From Methanofastidiosum sp. (GTDB lineage Archaea; Methanobacteriota_B; Thermococci; Methanofastidiosales; Methanofastidiosaceae), in assembly GCA_020854815.1 (NCBI GenBank), contig JAHKLW010000060.1, forward strand, positions 1-49,532: a DNA stretch of 49,532 nucleotides, given 5' to 3'. The position numbers were made by a program, and so were the translations under genes. The notes below the pieces were generated by a model. That model searched no databases, was not told where the DNA came from, and saw only the letters and a program-made list of their open reading frames with translations. Shown one piece after another: positions 9,000 to 17,455 of the stretch (its first letter is position 1; every line of letters starts with the position of its first letter).

Positions 9000-9643
9000 T
9001 CTCTTTTTCTATATCTTCCCCTCTTTTCTATTTGTTCGATTCTTTGAAGGATTTCATCCTTTTTTTCGTTTCCAATCACATTTGAATATCCTTCAAGTAC
9101 TGCCCTAAATAGTTCCTCAGAGATATCAAAATGAGTGCTTTCTAAAGCCTGCCTTAAAAGGTGTATATCTATCCCCTGTTTCTCAATTTCTTCTGATTCC
9201 TCCGATAAACCAAAGTCAATGAAATACACTTTTCCATTACTTAATATCATGTTTGATGTTGTGAGATCTCCATGGACTATCCCTGCTTTGTGCATATAGC
9301 CAACTGATTTGCCGATGTGGAATCCTATTTCTTTGTCCAGTCCTTTTGAAGAAAAATATTCTTTTAATCGAATTCCGTCTATATACTCCATCACGATGCT
9401 TTTTTCTTTCAAGTCGACAAGGTATAGTGCTGGAGAATGTACTCCAGAGAGTTTTGCTTTATTGATTATCTTTGCCTCTTTTACAGTTCTAAATCCCCGG
9501 ATCATATCATCAATTTCTTTGATTCTGTAATTTTTCTTTACTCTTTTTTTAGTGACGACCTTCTCATCATAAAAGTCAAATCCGAATACATCCTTGAAAT
9601 CTTCAAGATAAAGATCTGCTTCTGCACCTTTTTTTAGAATCAA
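8996..9643 (-). CDS. bud32: KEOPS kinase/ATPase Bud32
   Basis: 215-aa small atypical kinase of the KEOPS complex, which acts with Kae1 in making N6-threonylcarbamoyladenosine (t6A) at tRNA position 37. It shows the glycine-poor ATP loop KKGAEADLYL, catalytic loop HGDLTTSNMIL, DFG motif FIDFGLSEE, and the C-terminal basic tail KRGRYRKRD. Bud32 is a separate gene here, not fused to Kae1. Its start overlaps the yrdC stop by four bases, making it the third gene of kae1-yrdC-bud32. Pcc1 and Cgi121 are not seen in the window. Confidence 0.95.
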   Translation of the reverse strand: MILKKGAEADLYLEDFKDVFGFDFYDEKVVTKKRVKKNYRIKEIDDMIRGFRTVKEAKIINKAKLSGVHSPALYLVDLKEKSIVMEYIDGIRLKEYFSSKGLDKEIGFHIGKSVGYMHKAGIVHGDLTTSNMILSNGKVYFIDFGLSEESEEIEKQGIDIHLLRQALESTHFDISEELFRAVLEGYSNVIGNEKKDEILQRIEQIEKRGRYRKRD

Positions 9644-10239
9644 AGCTTACCACCTAGCACATCCATTATTTGTCTTTCTTTTACATTGCCTATTCGCCCC
9701 ACCACACCATCAACTAAATCAACTATAGTTGAGGGAGGATTTTTATCAAGGACTCCAATGTCGATAAATAGGTTAATTTCTTCTAAAGAGTTTTTGAGAC
9801 TAAATTTTACTTCTTCGATTGAGTAGGGAGATGGATCCCCAGATCTATTCGCACTTGTGGAGATGATAGGTTTATCTGACAATTCAGATAATCTTCTTGA
9901 TACCTCATTTGCAGGTATTCTAAATGCAAGTTTTTCTTTGTTTACGATGTCAGGTATGGCATTTCCTTTTTTTCTGAGGGCTACTGATATTCCTGGAAAA
10001 GCATTGAATAATTTTATTGCTCTTTCTTCCAGAAAAACATATTTTCCTATCATCTCAATTGAAGAAGCTATCAGTGGGAGTGGTTTGTCTTGTTCTCTAC
10101 CTTTTATCCTAAATATTTTTTCAATCGCCTGAGAATTAGTAGCATCACAGCCCATTCCATAGCAGGTATCAGTTGGGTATACAATGACCCCTCCTTCCTT
10201 TATAATTTCTACAGCCTTTTGGATGTCATCTATAACCAA
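9640..10239 (-). CDS. L-threonylcarbamoyladenylate synthase (YrdC/Sua5 family)
   Basis: 199-aa enzyme making threonylcarbamoyl-AMP from Thr, bicarbonate and ATP, the first step of t6A synthesis. YrdC-fold motifs are GGVIVYPTDTCYGMGCDA, RIKGREQDKPLPL and STSANRSGDPSPYS. The length corresponds to the catalytic domain only, without the Sua5 C-terminal domain. It overlaps kae1 by ten bases and bud32 by four, so both t6A steps are translationally coupled. The gene order itself supports the assignment. Confidence 0.95.
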   Translation of the reverse strand: MVIDDIQKAVEIIKEGGVIVYPTDTCYGMGCDATNSQAIEKIFRIKGREQDKPLPLIASSIEMIGKYVFLEERAIKLFNAFPGISVALRKKGNAIPDIVNKEKLAFRIPANEVSRRLSELSDKPIISTSANRSGDPSPYSIEEVKFSLKNSLEEINLFIDIGVLDKNPPSTIVDLVDGVVGRIGNVKERQIMDVLGGKL

Positions 10240-11201
10240 TTAACCTCCACCTCGTCTGTTCTCCATTTTTGCTTTATTATGGTGTCCTTAATTTCCATTC
10301 TCTTGCCACTAATCCATTCTATTAATCCTTGGTAGGCTATCATTGCTCCGTTATCCCGACATAAGGCCGGAGACGGAACAAAAAGTTTAGCCTCTCTTTC
10401 TAAACACATAGTGTTGCACATTTCTTTTAATCTTTTAGAAGATGCAACTCCTCCAGTCAATAATAATTCATTTTTTTCAGTGTGGGACATTGCCCGCTCA
10501 GATGCTTCAACTACCAAAGAATATGTAGTTTCCATAAGGGAAAAAGTAACATCTTCTTGGTTATTAGTTTTTAATTTTTTGATCGACTCTGTCAAAAGCC
10601 CTGAAAAAGAAAAATCCATACCTTTTATAGTATATGGCAACTGTAAATATTTTTGTCCTTTACTGGAAAGTTCATCTATCTGTCTACCGCAGGGAAATCC
10701 TATCCCCAATTCTCTGCCAAAAGTATCCTGCATATTGCCTATGCCAACATCAAGAGTTTCTCCAAATACTCTGTATTTTCCCTCTGCATACGCAAGTATC
10801 TGAGTATTTCCTCCAGAAACATAAAGGGTAACTGGATCCTTTGCTCCTGTAATAAATCTGCCAATTTCCACATGGGCAACACAGTGATTAACACCAATTA
10901 TAGGAACATTTAGATTAATCGATAGAGATCTTGCAGCACTTGCAACAATTCTAAGACATGGCCCAAGACCAGGCCCCATTGAAAAAGAGATTAAATCAAT
11001 ATCTTCTTTTTTGATTCTTGCTTCGGATAAAGATTTCTCCATTACCTTTCCTATTACACTGGCATGGTGGTCTGCTGCTTCTCTAGGATGAATTCCTCCA
11101 TCTGAGCAATAAGAATCAGTAACATTGGATAGTACACTTTCTTCAGAAACTATCCCAATCCCAAGAGTATGTGCTGTACCCTCTATCCCAAGAGATATCA
11201 T
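10230..11201 (-). CDS. kae1: tRNA t6A transferase subunit Kae1
   Basis: 323-aa ASKHA-fold KEOPS subunit that transfers the threonylcarbamoyl group to A37 of ANN-decoding tRNAs. Visible motifs are GIEGTAHTLGIGIV at the N-terminus, GIHPREAADHHASVI, the metal-binding NHCVAHVEIGRF (H-x3-H), YVSGGNTQIL, KGMDFSFSGLLT, GGVASSKRL and CRDNGAMIAYQG with the third metal ligand Asp. Length is that of an unfused Kae1. It is first in the t6A operon and ends in TAG. Confidence 0.96.
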   Translation of the reverse strand: MISLGIEGTAHTLGIGIVSEESVLSNVTDSYCSDGGIHPREAADHHASVIGKVMEKSLSEARIKKEDIDLISFSMGPGLGPCLRIVASAARSLSINLNVPIIGVNHCVAHVEIGRFITGAKDPVTLYVSGGNTQILAYAEGKYRVFGETLDVGIGNMQDTFGRELGIGFPCGRQIDELSSKGQKYLQLPYTIKGMDFSFSGLLTESIKKLKTNNQEDVTFSLMETTYSLVVEASERAMSHTEKNELLLTGGVASSKRLKEMCNTMCLEREAKLFVPSPALCRDNGAMIAYQGLIEWISGKRMEIKDTIIKQKWRTDEVEVNWL

Positions 11202-11248
11202 GAACTTAATATTATTTCTCTTCTTAAATAGTTTATTTTTTTAGAAGA

Positions 11249-11743
11249 TTATTTCATATTTTGGGACGCCAAATCGTAATAATATTCATCTTCAGAGACC
11301 TTAATAGGTTTTAATTTACCGCTTGTGGAGAAGTCCTTGAACTTTTTTGCCCAAATCTCAAAGAACCCTTCATGCGATAAAAATGCCATGAATTTAATAA
11401 GCTGCTCATTTGTTATCTTGCTTAGACTGTGTTCCATATCACATGCATCTTTTTCGGCTTCTTCTTCCGGCACTAGTATCATCGTAAAAAAATCAAGAAG
11501 AACTTTGTGTTTTTTAAGTGTAATATTTGCTATTTTGGTTCCTTTTTCCGTTAAAACTGTTGGTCCGTAATGTTCTCTTTTTATTAAACCCTTTTCTTCA
11601 AGTTTTTTTAGCATTTCAACTGTAGTTGCAGGTCTTACGCCTAATGCCTTTGCGACGTCTTTCGTTCTTGCAAAACCTTTGCCCTCTGTAATATTCAATA
11701 TGGCTTTTAGATAATCTTCTTCTGTCTCAGTAGTGTTGACCAT
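11249..11743 (-). CDS. DtxR/MntR-family metal-dependent regulator
   Basis: 164-aa regulator. Residues 1-65 form a winged helix-turn-helix (EEDYLKAILNITE ... TKDVAKALGVRPATTVEMLKKLEEKGLI), followed by the DtxR dimerisation/metal domain with HKVLLDFFTMIL and the ligands in CDMEHSLS. Members repress iron or manganese genes when loaded with metal. No SH3-like third domain is present. It stands alone, with its own AT-rich promoter, between kae1 and nob1. Its targets cannot be read from the window; the palindromes near the ferredoxin and wtpA genes are untested candidates. Confidence 0.85.
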   Translation of the reverse strand: MVNTTETEEDYLKAILNITEGKGFARTKDVAKALGVRPATTVEMLKKLEEKGLIKREHYGPTVLTEKGTKIANITLKKHKVLLDFFTMILVPEEEAEKDACDMEHSLSKITNEQLIKFMAFLSHEGFFEIWAKKFKDFSTSGKLKPIKVSEDEYYYDLASQNMK

Positions 11744-11822
11744 ACTAACAATATTAAGTGTTCCTAAATATAAATTTATTGGTTATAGCATATTAATATA
11801 ATTCAAACAATAAATAGAAAAA

Positions 11823-12305
11823 TTAATGTTTTTTATTTTTAGGCCATCTTTTTATTATACTTCCGCAGTCTTGACACGTTTTTTTATCCTTTTGATATAT
11901 TTTCTTGCAGCCAATGCAATAATATTCCCAATGGATTACGTTTTTTATTCCAGATTCTCTAATCGATTTGTATTTAACTTTCAAAATAGAAGAAATATTC
12001 TGTATCCCATAGTCTTCAGAGATAATCGTAGAATCCAACTCAAGTGCAAGTGCAATTAGTTTAATATCAGTCAAAGACAGATTGTCTCCTGTTTCTTTGG
12101 CTTTATTAATTACCTCTTTTACAATTTCTGGATTTGGTTCTTTTATCTGGATTTTTCCAGAATTTAAGAAATAAGATAATCTTTCTTTGGATTGACTATC
12201 TTCAACTTCATCAATTACCTCATAGACGGTTAAATACTCATCTTCTTCGGGTAAAAAACCACCTATAAAAGCCGATGCGTCGAGTATGAACTTCACTAAA
12301 TTCAC
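11823..12305 (-). CDS. nob1: rRNA maturation endonuclease Nob1
   Basis: 160-aa PIN domain plus zinc ribbon, the build of archaeal Nob1, which cleaves the 3' end of pre-16S rRNA. The N-terminus FILDASAFIGGF carries the first catalytic Asp, the middle has SLTDIKLIALALEL, and IISEDYGIQN holds another acidic residue. The C-terminus YYCIGCKKIY ... CQDCGSIIKRW is the zinc ribbon. It overlaps the NAD kinase stop by four bases, so the two are translated together. The fold and domain order make Nob1 much more likely than a VapC toxin. Confidence 0.88.
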   Translation of the reverse strand: MNLVKFILDASAFIGGFLPEEDEYLTVYEVIDEVEDSQSKERLSYFLNSGKIQIKEPNPEIVKEVINKAKETGDNLSLTDIKLIALALELDSTIISEDYGIQNISSILKVKYKSIRESGIKNVIHWEYYCIGCKKIYQKDKKTCQDCGSIIKRWPKNKKH

Positions 12306-13051
12306 TTCTTTACAAATCTAGCTTTAAGAATACTCTTTTTGATTTCTATCTTATCGCCGGATTTCATCGTGCCTTGCGGAAATCCATCTGCTACGATAGT
12401 GCATGGCCTGTCTAATGCAGTGACAATGACAGTTTCGTGGTCTGGGTATACCATTGGACTTGCTTTACGGTATAGAGGACAAATAGGTGTAATGCCAAAT
12501 TCCTGAGAATTGGATTTTATTATTGGCCCTCCTGCAGAATAAGAGTACGCGGTGGATCCTGTTGAGGTCGTAATAATAACTCCATCGCCTGAGATAATAT
12601 ACTCTTGGTCAGAAATCTGTACTTTGACCTGGGACACTCTTGTGGCAACTTCTGTCCTTATTACAATGTCATTTAAAGCCTCTACAATCTTATTACCTAT
12701 CGTACAAGAAATCATAGAACGTTCTTCAATTTTGTGATTTTCAATTATATCTAGTATAGAATTTATTTCTTCAGGCGATATCTCATTTAAGTACCCAATT
12801 GTACCCATATTCACTCCTAGTATTAATGTATCCTGATATCGTCTGACAGACTTTAATATCGTCCCGTCACCTCCGACAGATATCAATAAATCTATGTCGC
12901 CAGCTTTTTTTGAATAATTATTGTTAGGGAAGTGTTTTTTTAATATTTCATCAAAATAGATTTCATGTTTTCCTTTCAAGATCTCTGATATTTTCCGAGA
13001 TATCTCTAATGCTTTTTCTCGATCTGTTCTGGAGATTATTCCTACTCTCAA
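12302..13051 (-). CDS. ATP/polyphosphate-NAD kinase
   Basis: 249-aa NAD kinase, producing NADP. The diagnostic motifs are SVGGDGTILKSVR, GVNMGTIGYLNE, ALNDIVIRTE, and the glycine-rich GDGVIITTSTGSTAYSYSAGGPI. Length is that of archaeal enzymes without fused domains. It begins one base downstream of the winged-helix membrane protein's stop and overlaps nob1, so all three are probably one transcript. Confidence 0.95.
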   Translation of the reverse strand: MRVGIISRTDREKALEISRKISEILKGKHEIYFDEILKKHFPNNNYSKKAGDIDLLISVGGDGTILKSVRRYQDTLILGVNMGTIGYLNEISPEEINSILDIIENHKIEERSMISCTIGNKIVEALNDIVIRTEVATRVSQVKVQISDQEYIISGDGVIITTSTGSTAYSYSAGGPIIKSNSQEFGITPICPLYRKASPMVYPDHETVIVTALDRPCTIVADGFPQGTMKSGDKIEIKKSILKARFVKK

Positions 13052-13052
13052 A

Positions 13053-13694
13053 TCATCTACCTTTTCTTCTTAATAGTATTAGTATTAATAATATTGAAGC
13101 CGCACCACCAATTAATGTGTAGGTTAGAGGTGTGAGTGGATTATTTTTAGGCTCCACCACTTGAATTGTGGCTATATTATCTTTTTCATAATCCATTTGC
13201 CTTAGTTCTTCACTAACTCCTAAACCCTCGGACATAGCTTTGGGCTGATTTGACTGAAAGGTTTGAATAATACCCGGAGCACTAAACCCTATGCCGAGAA
13301 TAACAACGAGAAACATCACTAACAATGCTGTGGGCGCAGGAATATAAGAAGTTTTAAGGCTGTTTGAGAGAGTTCTTACAGTTTCTTCTTTCTGAGAAGG
13401 AACTATAAGGATAGCAGTTTTTTTAGGGCCATAATACTTAATATCTTTAAATTTTCTTGAAAGTTTTGTATCAACTACATCTATAATTCCTATTTCCATC
13501 AATCTTTCTATATGGAACATCACAGTAGGCATTGGAATACCCAACTTCTTTGCTAAATCACCAGCTGAATGTGGCTCAATAAAAAAAGCGTCTATTATTC
13601 GCCTCCCATTATCATTAGCTAGCTCCATGGCAACAATCTTTGCTTTATCATCATCTGTGGATATAACATGTAACACATCATCCAAAGTTGCCAT
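13053..13694 (-). CDS. Membrane-tethered ArsR-like winged-helix regulator
   Basis: 213-aa protein. Residues about 1-80 form a winged helix (NGRRIIDAFFIEPHSAGDLAKKLGIPMPTVMFHIERLMEIGII), then a beta-wing. Two hydrophobic helices follow: one near residue 120 (ALLVMFLVVILGIGF) and one at the extreme C-terminus (TLIGGAASILLILILL) with an RRKGR anchor. A DNA-binding domain held at the membrane suggests a one-component sensor. It is divergent from the two paralogous coiled-coil membrane proteins at 13.8-15.9 kb, a possible target or partner; this is inference. Confidence 0.72.
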   Translation of the reverse strand: MATLDDVLHVISTDDDKAKIVAMELANDNGRRIIDAFFIEPHSAGDLAKKLGIPMPTVMFHIERLMEIGIIDVVDTKLSRKFKDIKYYGPKKTAILIVPSQKEETVRTLSNSLKTSYIPAPTALLVMFLVVILGIGFSAPGIIQTFQSNQPKAMSEGLGVSEELRQMDYEKDNIATIQVVEPKNNPLTPLTYTLIGGAASILLILILLRRKGR

Positions 13695-13792
13695 AAAAAT
13701 TATATTTTATTACATCTTTAAAAGTATATCTTAAAATTAAAAGCAAAAGATTTTTATATTGACTCCAATCCTTAAGACACCGGAGAGTGTAA

Positions 13793-14815
13793 ATTACGCA
13801 TAATAAATCAATAGTTTTTATAATATGTCTGGTACTAGGATCATTAATAATTAGTATACCTAAAGCGGATGCTGAGGGATTTGTATATTCTTTTGATTTC
13901 TCACCCCAATCGACAGAAATGATACCTTTTGGGGAAATCGAAATATTATCTGATGTGGATATATCAGAGCAATACACAACCATAAGTAACAAAATAAATC
14001 TATCAGACGCACCCCAAACTATTATTTTTAATACTTCCATACCTAAATCTATTATAACTCAAGTTCAGTTGATTTATCAAGATGCCAATTCTAGCTGGAA
14101 AGAAGTAGCAATTACTTTGGATCCTGAAGTCTCAAATGCCAGATTTTCATTTGATACTGCGGAGAGAAGAGGCACCGATAGTTATAATTTTATCTTAAAT
14201 TATAAATTAAACACTTCCTCGATTTATACTCTTAAACCGAATACACTCCTATCTTTTGAATATTTCTTAATAGCAAAAATAGGTGAGGCTGATGTAGCAA
14301 GTATAAATTTGAGCCTGCCTGAAGGATTTAAGCCACTTAATAGTAATGGGTGGAGAGTCCAAGATGAAAGATTTGTGTACTCCGCACAAATTTCCAAGAC
14401 TTCTGGTAGCTTCTATACAATCTTCAACACCGACAATGATTATTCTGGATCTTTAGAATCTTTAAAACAAGAGATAGCTAATCTAAGGCAGGACAATTTA
14501 AATTTATCAGAAACGATTCTAGAACTACAACAAAGTGTGGATAGCTATAAAGTTGAAAATCAAAATCTTTCATCAGAAATAGAAAATCTTACTGCGAGAC
14601 TTCTAAAGGCTGAAGAAGAAAGAAAAGTATCAGATAGAATTTCAAATAACTTTTGGCAGTTCTCATGGGGGCTCACAATATTATTGCCAATATTATTGCT
14701 TTTCTTTGCTGAACTTAGGACTAAATCAGTCATAACTTCAACCCAACTATTGATAAGTTCAGTCGTTGGCACATTTGTAATTTTCTTGATATTGTATATA
14801 TTATTCATAACTTAG
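13793..14815 (+). CDS. Secreted/membrane-anchored coiled-coil protein A (probable ATT start)
   Basis: No ATG, GTG or TTG lies in frame upstream of 13919 before a stop at 13790, yet the upstream codons encode a signal peptide (hydrophobic IVFIICLVLGSLIIS, then PKADAEG) that matches its downstream paralogue. Starting at ATT 13793, with GGAG at 13782-13785 and a TATA-like stretch at 13751-13760, gives 340 aa, against 339 aa in the paralogue. The order is signal peptide, a beta-rich extracellular domain (EILSDVDISEQYTT...), a coiled coil at about 220-275, then two transmembrane helices. Function is unknown. Confidence 0.7.
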   Translation: MTHNKSIVFIICLVLGSLIISIPKADAEGFVYSFDFSPQSTEMIPFGEIEILSDVDISEQYTTISNKINLSDAPQTIIFNTSIPKSIITQVQLIYQDANSSWKEVAITLDPEVSNARFSFDTAERRGTDSYNFILNYKLNTSSIYTLKPNTLLSFEYFLIAKIGEADVASINLSLPEGFKPLNSNGWRVQDERFVYSAQISKTSGSFYTIFNTDNDYSGSLESLKQEIANLRQDNLNLSETILELQQSVDSYKVENQNLSSEIENLTARLLKAEEERKVSDRISNNFWQFSWGLTILLPILLLFFAELRTKSVITSTQLLISSVVGTFVIFLILYILFIT

Positions 14816-14896
14816 AATGTGTAAATTATTGATTGTAAATAAATGAAAAGTAATTTAAAGATTTTATAGTCTATCAAATTTGCGGAGGAATTAAAA

Positions 14897-15916
14897 ATGT
14901 CAAGAAAATATAAAATATATGTGTTATTATTCATTATTGGAGCCTTTATGCTAAATCAATCTGAAGTTAAAGCTGATAGTTTCCTTTATTCCTTTAGCAT
15001 TACATCAGATACTATTGATTTGGATTCCTCCGCTCAAATGAATATTTTAACAGATGTGAATATAGATCAACAATATACCTATCTAACTCATCAAATTATA
15101 CTTTCAGATGCACAAGGGCAGATAACATTTGAAAACAGTATACCTAAGAATATAATAGATAACATAGATCTAAGCTATAAAGATTCAAATTCAACATGGA
15201 ACAAAGTGATTGTAACTCTAGATCCAGATTCGACTATCACTAGATTTACAATCGATACTGATGGGAAAAAGGGACTTTTAAATTATCAATTTAATATAAT
15301 CTATGTTGTAAATTCACAGTCCATATTTAACCTTGTCCCAAATATTCTAAACTCATTCGACTACATGATTAATTCTGAATTAGGTCCAGATGACCTAGCC
15401 ACGATCCAAATAACTCTGCCAAGTGGGTACAAACCTTTTGATTCCACAGGGTGGAGGCTCCAAGGAGGAAGGTTCTTTTACTCAACAGTTATTCCTGGGT
15501 CTGAAAAGAATTTCTATTCTGTGTTCTACCAAGAAGAGAACTATGGTGGATCAATAGATGCCTTAAGAAATGAGATTACTAAATTGACACAAGAGAATGC
15601 AAAGTTAACAGAGAATATAATTGAAATGCAGAGAGCAGTTGAAAGTTACAGAGTCAAAAATGAAGAATTGGATTGGAACCTAAAAGATTTGAAAGATGAG
15701 CTTATTAAATCAAAAGAGGAACAGCAACAAGCTAACATGAACACTGCAAACTTTAGATACCTCTCTTGGGGATTGACTCTAGCACTTCCAGGGATGCAAT
15801 TTATGCTAAATGAACTAAGGGAAAAGAGCAAGATATCGCCAACACAACTTCACCTAGGATCTGTTATTGGAACATTTATCGTCTTTATGGCACTCTATGT
15901 ATCGCTATTTCTCTAA
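14897..15916 (+). CDS. Secreted/membrane-anchored coiled-coil protein B
   Basis: 339-aa paralogue of the preceding gene, aligned along its whole length. Signal peptide MSRKYKIYVLLFIIGAFML ends around KADS; a beta-rich domain (NILTDVNIDQQYTYLTHQII) extends to about residue 215; a coiled coil (EITKLTQENAKLTENIIEM...) spans about 220-280; and two C-terminal hydrophobic helices (WGLTLALPGMQFML and GSVIGTFIVFMALYV) anchor it. GGAGG stands before the ATG, and the TATA-like TTTTATAG upstream suggests its own promoter. The tandem pair arose by duplication. No enzyme motif is visible; a structural or sensory surface role is possible. Confidence 0.75.
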   Translation: MSRKYKIYVLLFIIGAFMLNQSEVKADSFLYSFSITSDTIDLDSSAQMNILTDVNIDQQYTYLTHQIILSDAQGQITFENSIPKNIIDNIDLSYKDSNSTWNKVIVTLDPDSTITRFTIDTDGKKGLLNYQFNIIYVVNSQSIFNLVPNILNSFDYMINSELGPDDLATIQITLPSGYKPFDSTGWRLQGGRFFYSTVIPGSEKNFYSVFYQEENYGGSIDALRNEITKLTQENAKLTENIIEMQRAVESYRVKNEELDWNLKDLKDELIKSKEEQQQANMNTANFRYLSWGLTLALPGMQFMLNELREKSKISPTQLHLGSVIGTFIVFMALYVSLFL

Positions 15917-15936
15917 ATTTTTAAATATAATAAAAT

Positions 15937-16338
15937 TTAATCAGATTTTCCAAATCCGAGTATTTTCATAAAAGACAACATTGGATGTGATTTTGGGAGT
16001 ATTGTTACTTCCTCGCTGCATGTCACGTATTCGAATTTAACAGTTCCTTGTTTAACTGCTCTATAGGTGACTGTAAGTCTATCCCCCTCACATTTTGAAC
16101 TAACTAAAATAGCTTTATCTGAAGGAGTAGAGCAATCTTCTTCAAGTATTTTTATGTTATTAGGGTTAATACAACCACTGCTGGAATAATTAACTGCAAC
16201 TACAGTAATAAATTCACCTACATGCACAGTATGATTAGTAACATAAAACTCAGGTACGGCACATCCAAAAACAGACCCAATTCCAATTGTGCCCAATAAG
16301 AGAATCAATGAAATCAGTGTTACTGATATTTTCTTCAT
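15937..16338 (-). CDS. Small secreted cysteine-containing protein
   Basis: 133-aa protein of unknown function. Residues 1-25 are a signal peptide (KKISVTLISLILLLGTIGIG) ending SVFGC; the Cys there could be lipid-modified, although the lipobox is imperfect. The rest is beta-rich with several cysteines (SSGCINP, EEDCSTP, SSKCEGD, VTCSEEV) that could form disulphides outside the cell, and ends KILGFGKSD. A TATA-like element (rc of 16369-16379) precedes it. It converges on the coiled-coil paralogue pair. Confidence 0.65.
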   Translation of the reverse strand: MKKISVTLISLILLLGTIGIGSVFGCAVPEFYVTNHTVHVGEFITVVAVNYSSSGCINPNNIKILEEDCSTPSDKAILVSSKCEGDRLTVTYRAVKQGTVKFEYVTCSEEVTILPKSHPMLSFMKILGFGKSD

Positions 16339-16420
16339 GTGTATGCCTCATGAATGATATTTTTCATTTATTTATATAGATTTTGGTAATCATTCCAAAA
16401 TATTTTCAAAGGATTGTTTA

Positions 16421-16630
16421 TTAATCCAAAGCGATCATTACTTCAGTTGATTTGATTACCACCTTAACTTTTTGCCCTTCTTTTAATCCTAAAGCTTCAA
16501 CAGCTTCTCTTGTAATCATTGAAGTAATTATGGATGGTTTTGTAACTTCTACTTTAACTGTGGCTGCAACTTCTCCCTTTTTTATTTCTTTAATAATTCC
16601 TTCCATATTATTTCTTGCACTAATTGCCAT
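16421..16630 (-). CDS. Molbindin (Mop), molybdate/tungstate-binding TOBE protein
   Basis: 69-aa single TOBE/Mop domain. The start MAISARNNMEGIIKEIKKG and the core ITSMITREAVEALGLKEGQ, then VVIKSTEVMIALD, are typical of molbindins, which form hexamers holding molybdate or tungstate in the cytoplasm. A GGTGATAAA site precedes the ATG. It lies 1.1 kb from the wtpABC uptake operon, so its oxyanion is probably tungstate, by context. Confidence 0.9.
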   Translation of the reverse strand: MAISARNNMEGIIKEIKKGEVAATVKVEVTKPSIITSMITREAVEALGLKEGQKVKVVIKSTEVMIALD

Positions 16631-16702
16631 TTTATCACCAACTAGTAAATTAGTTTTTTATCTATTTAAGATTAATAGTATAAAAAAGACAAGGGATACA
16701 GA

Positions 16703-17341
16703 TTAGAAATAATCTGAGTGTTTTTTTAAAAAGTTGTAAAGTTGTTTGTCTTCCTCCCTCTTATTTAGGATTGAATATATGTTGTGAAGATTTACATATA
16801 TGTCCCCAATTTGAGGATGATCGGGCCCGTATTGATGTATTAAAATTTGTAGCCCTCTTGTATAAAGTTCTTCTGATTCATCGAATTTTTTCATCTCTTT
16901 TAGGAGATTTGCAAGTGAGCAGAGTATAGGGATCAGCTGAGAATTTTCTTTTCCATAATCTTCTTCCTTGAGTTTCAGCACTCTTTTATAAAGCTGTTCT
17001 GCTTCGGGATACTTACCTTGAGATTGGTAAACAAATGCAAGGTTTTGCAAGACGTTTAAAACTACTATATCCTTTGCGGAAAACACTCTTTCAAATATTG
17101 AAAGAGCTTTTTCATAAAAGACTTCTGATTCGGCAAATTCTGCTTTGTATTGTGAAATGAGCCCTAGCAAAAAAAGACTCATACCTGAAGTCGAGTGCGA
17201 GGAACCGTAGACATCTATAGCTTCGTTAAGTGATTTTTTTGCAAGTCTCTTTGCTTCTACATATTTTTCCATCTTCAATAACCTAATAGAAGCATTGTAG
17301 AACTCTTCCCAAAGTGTAAAACTTCCGCCTTCAATATTCAT
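16703..17341 (-). CDS. TPR-repeat protein (kinesin light chain-like repeats)
   Basis: 212-aa protein made of tetratricopeptide repeats of the 42-residue kinesin-light-chain kind: for example AEFAESEVFYEKALSIFERV, YPEAEQLYKRVLKLKEEDYG and FDESEELYTRGLQILIHQYG, at roughly regular spacing across residues 10-200. No catalytic domain, signal peptide or membrane helix is visible, so it is a cytoplasmic protein-binding scaffold with unknown partners. It is divergent from the ferredoxin gene. Confidence 0.78.
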   Translation of the reverse strand: MNIEGGSFTLWEEFYNASIRLLKMEKYVEAKRLAKKSLNEAIDVYGSSHSTSGMSLFLLGLISQYKAEFAESEVFYEKALSIFERVFSAKDIVVLNVLQNLAFVYQSQGKYPEAEQLYKRVLKLKEEDYGKENSQLIPILCSLANLLKEMKKFDESEELYTRGLQILIHQYGPDHPQIGDIYVNLHNIYSILNKREEDKQLYNFLKKHSDYF

Positions 17342-17426
17342 CGATTCACTATCCGTTGACTCTATATTTGATTATATTAAGTATCTATATAAATTTTGTG
17401 GGACGGCTTAGAAAACCTTATAATCC

Positions 17427-17446
17427 ATATGATTATAAAATCATAT
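17427..17446. promoter_or_regulatory. Inverted repeat in the ferredoxin promoter
   Basis: ATATGATT and AATCATAT form perfect 8-base arms around a 4-base spacer. The repeat starts a few bases after a TATA-like CTTATAA and ends 9 bases before the ferredoxin ATG. That position, over the expected transcription start, suits a repressor operator. The regulator is unknown. Confidence 0.45.
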
Positions 17447-17455
17447 CGTGATTAA

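Noticed and set aside
13678-14040. Minus-strand frame of 120 codons
   Set aside because: It is antisense to the signal-peptide protein starting at 13793 and overlaps the winged-helix gene start; no ribosome binding site, and composition is not protein-like.
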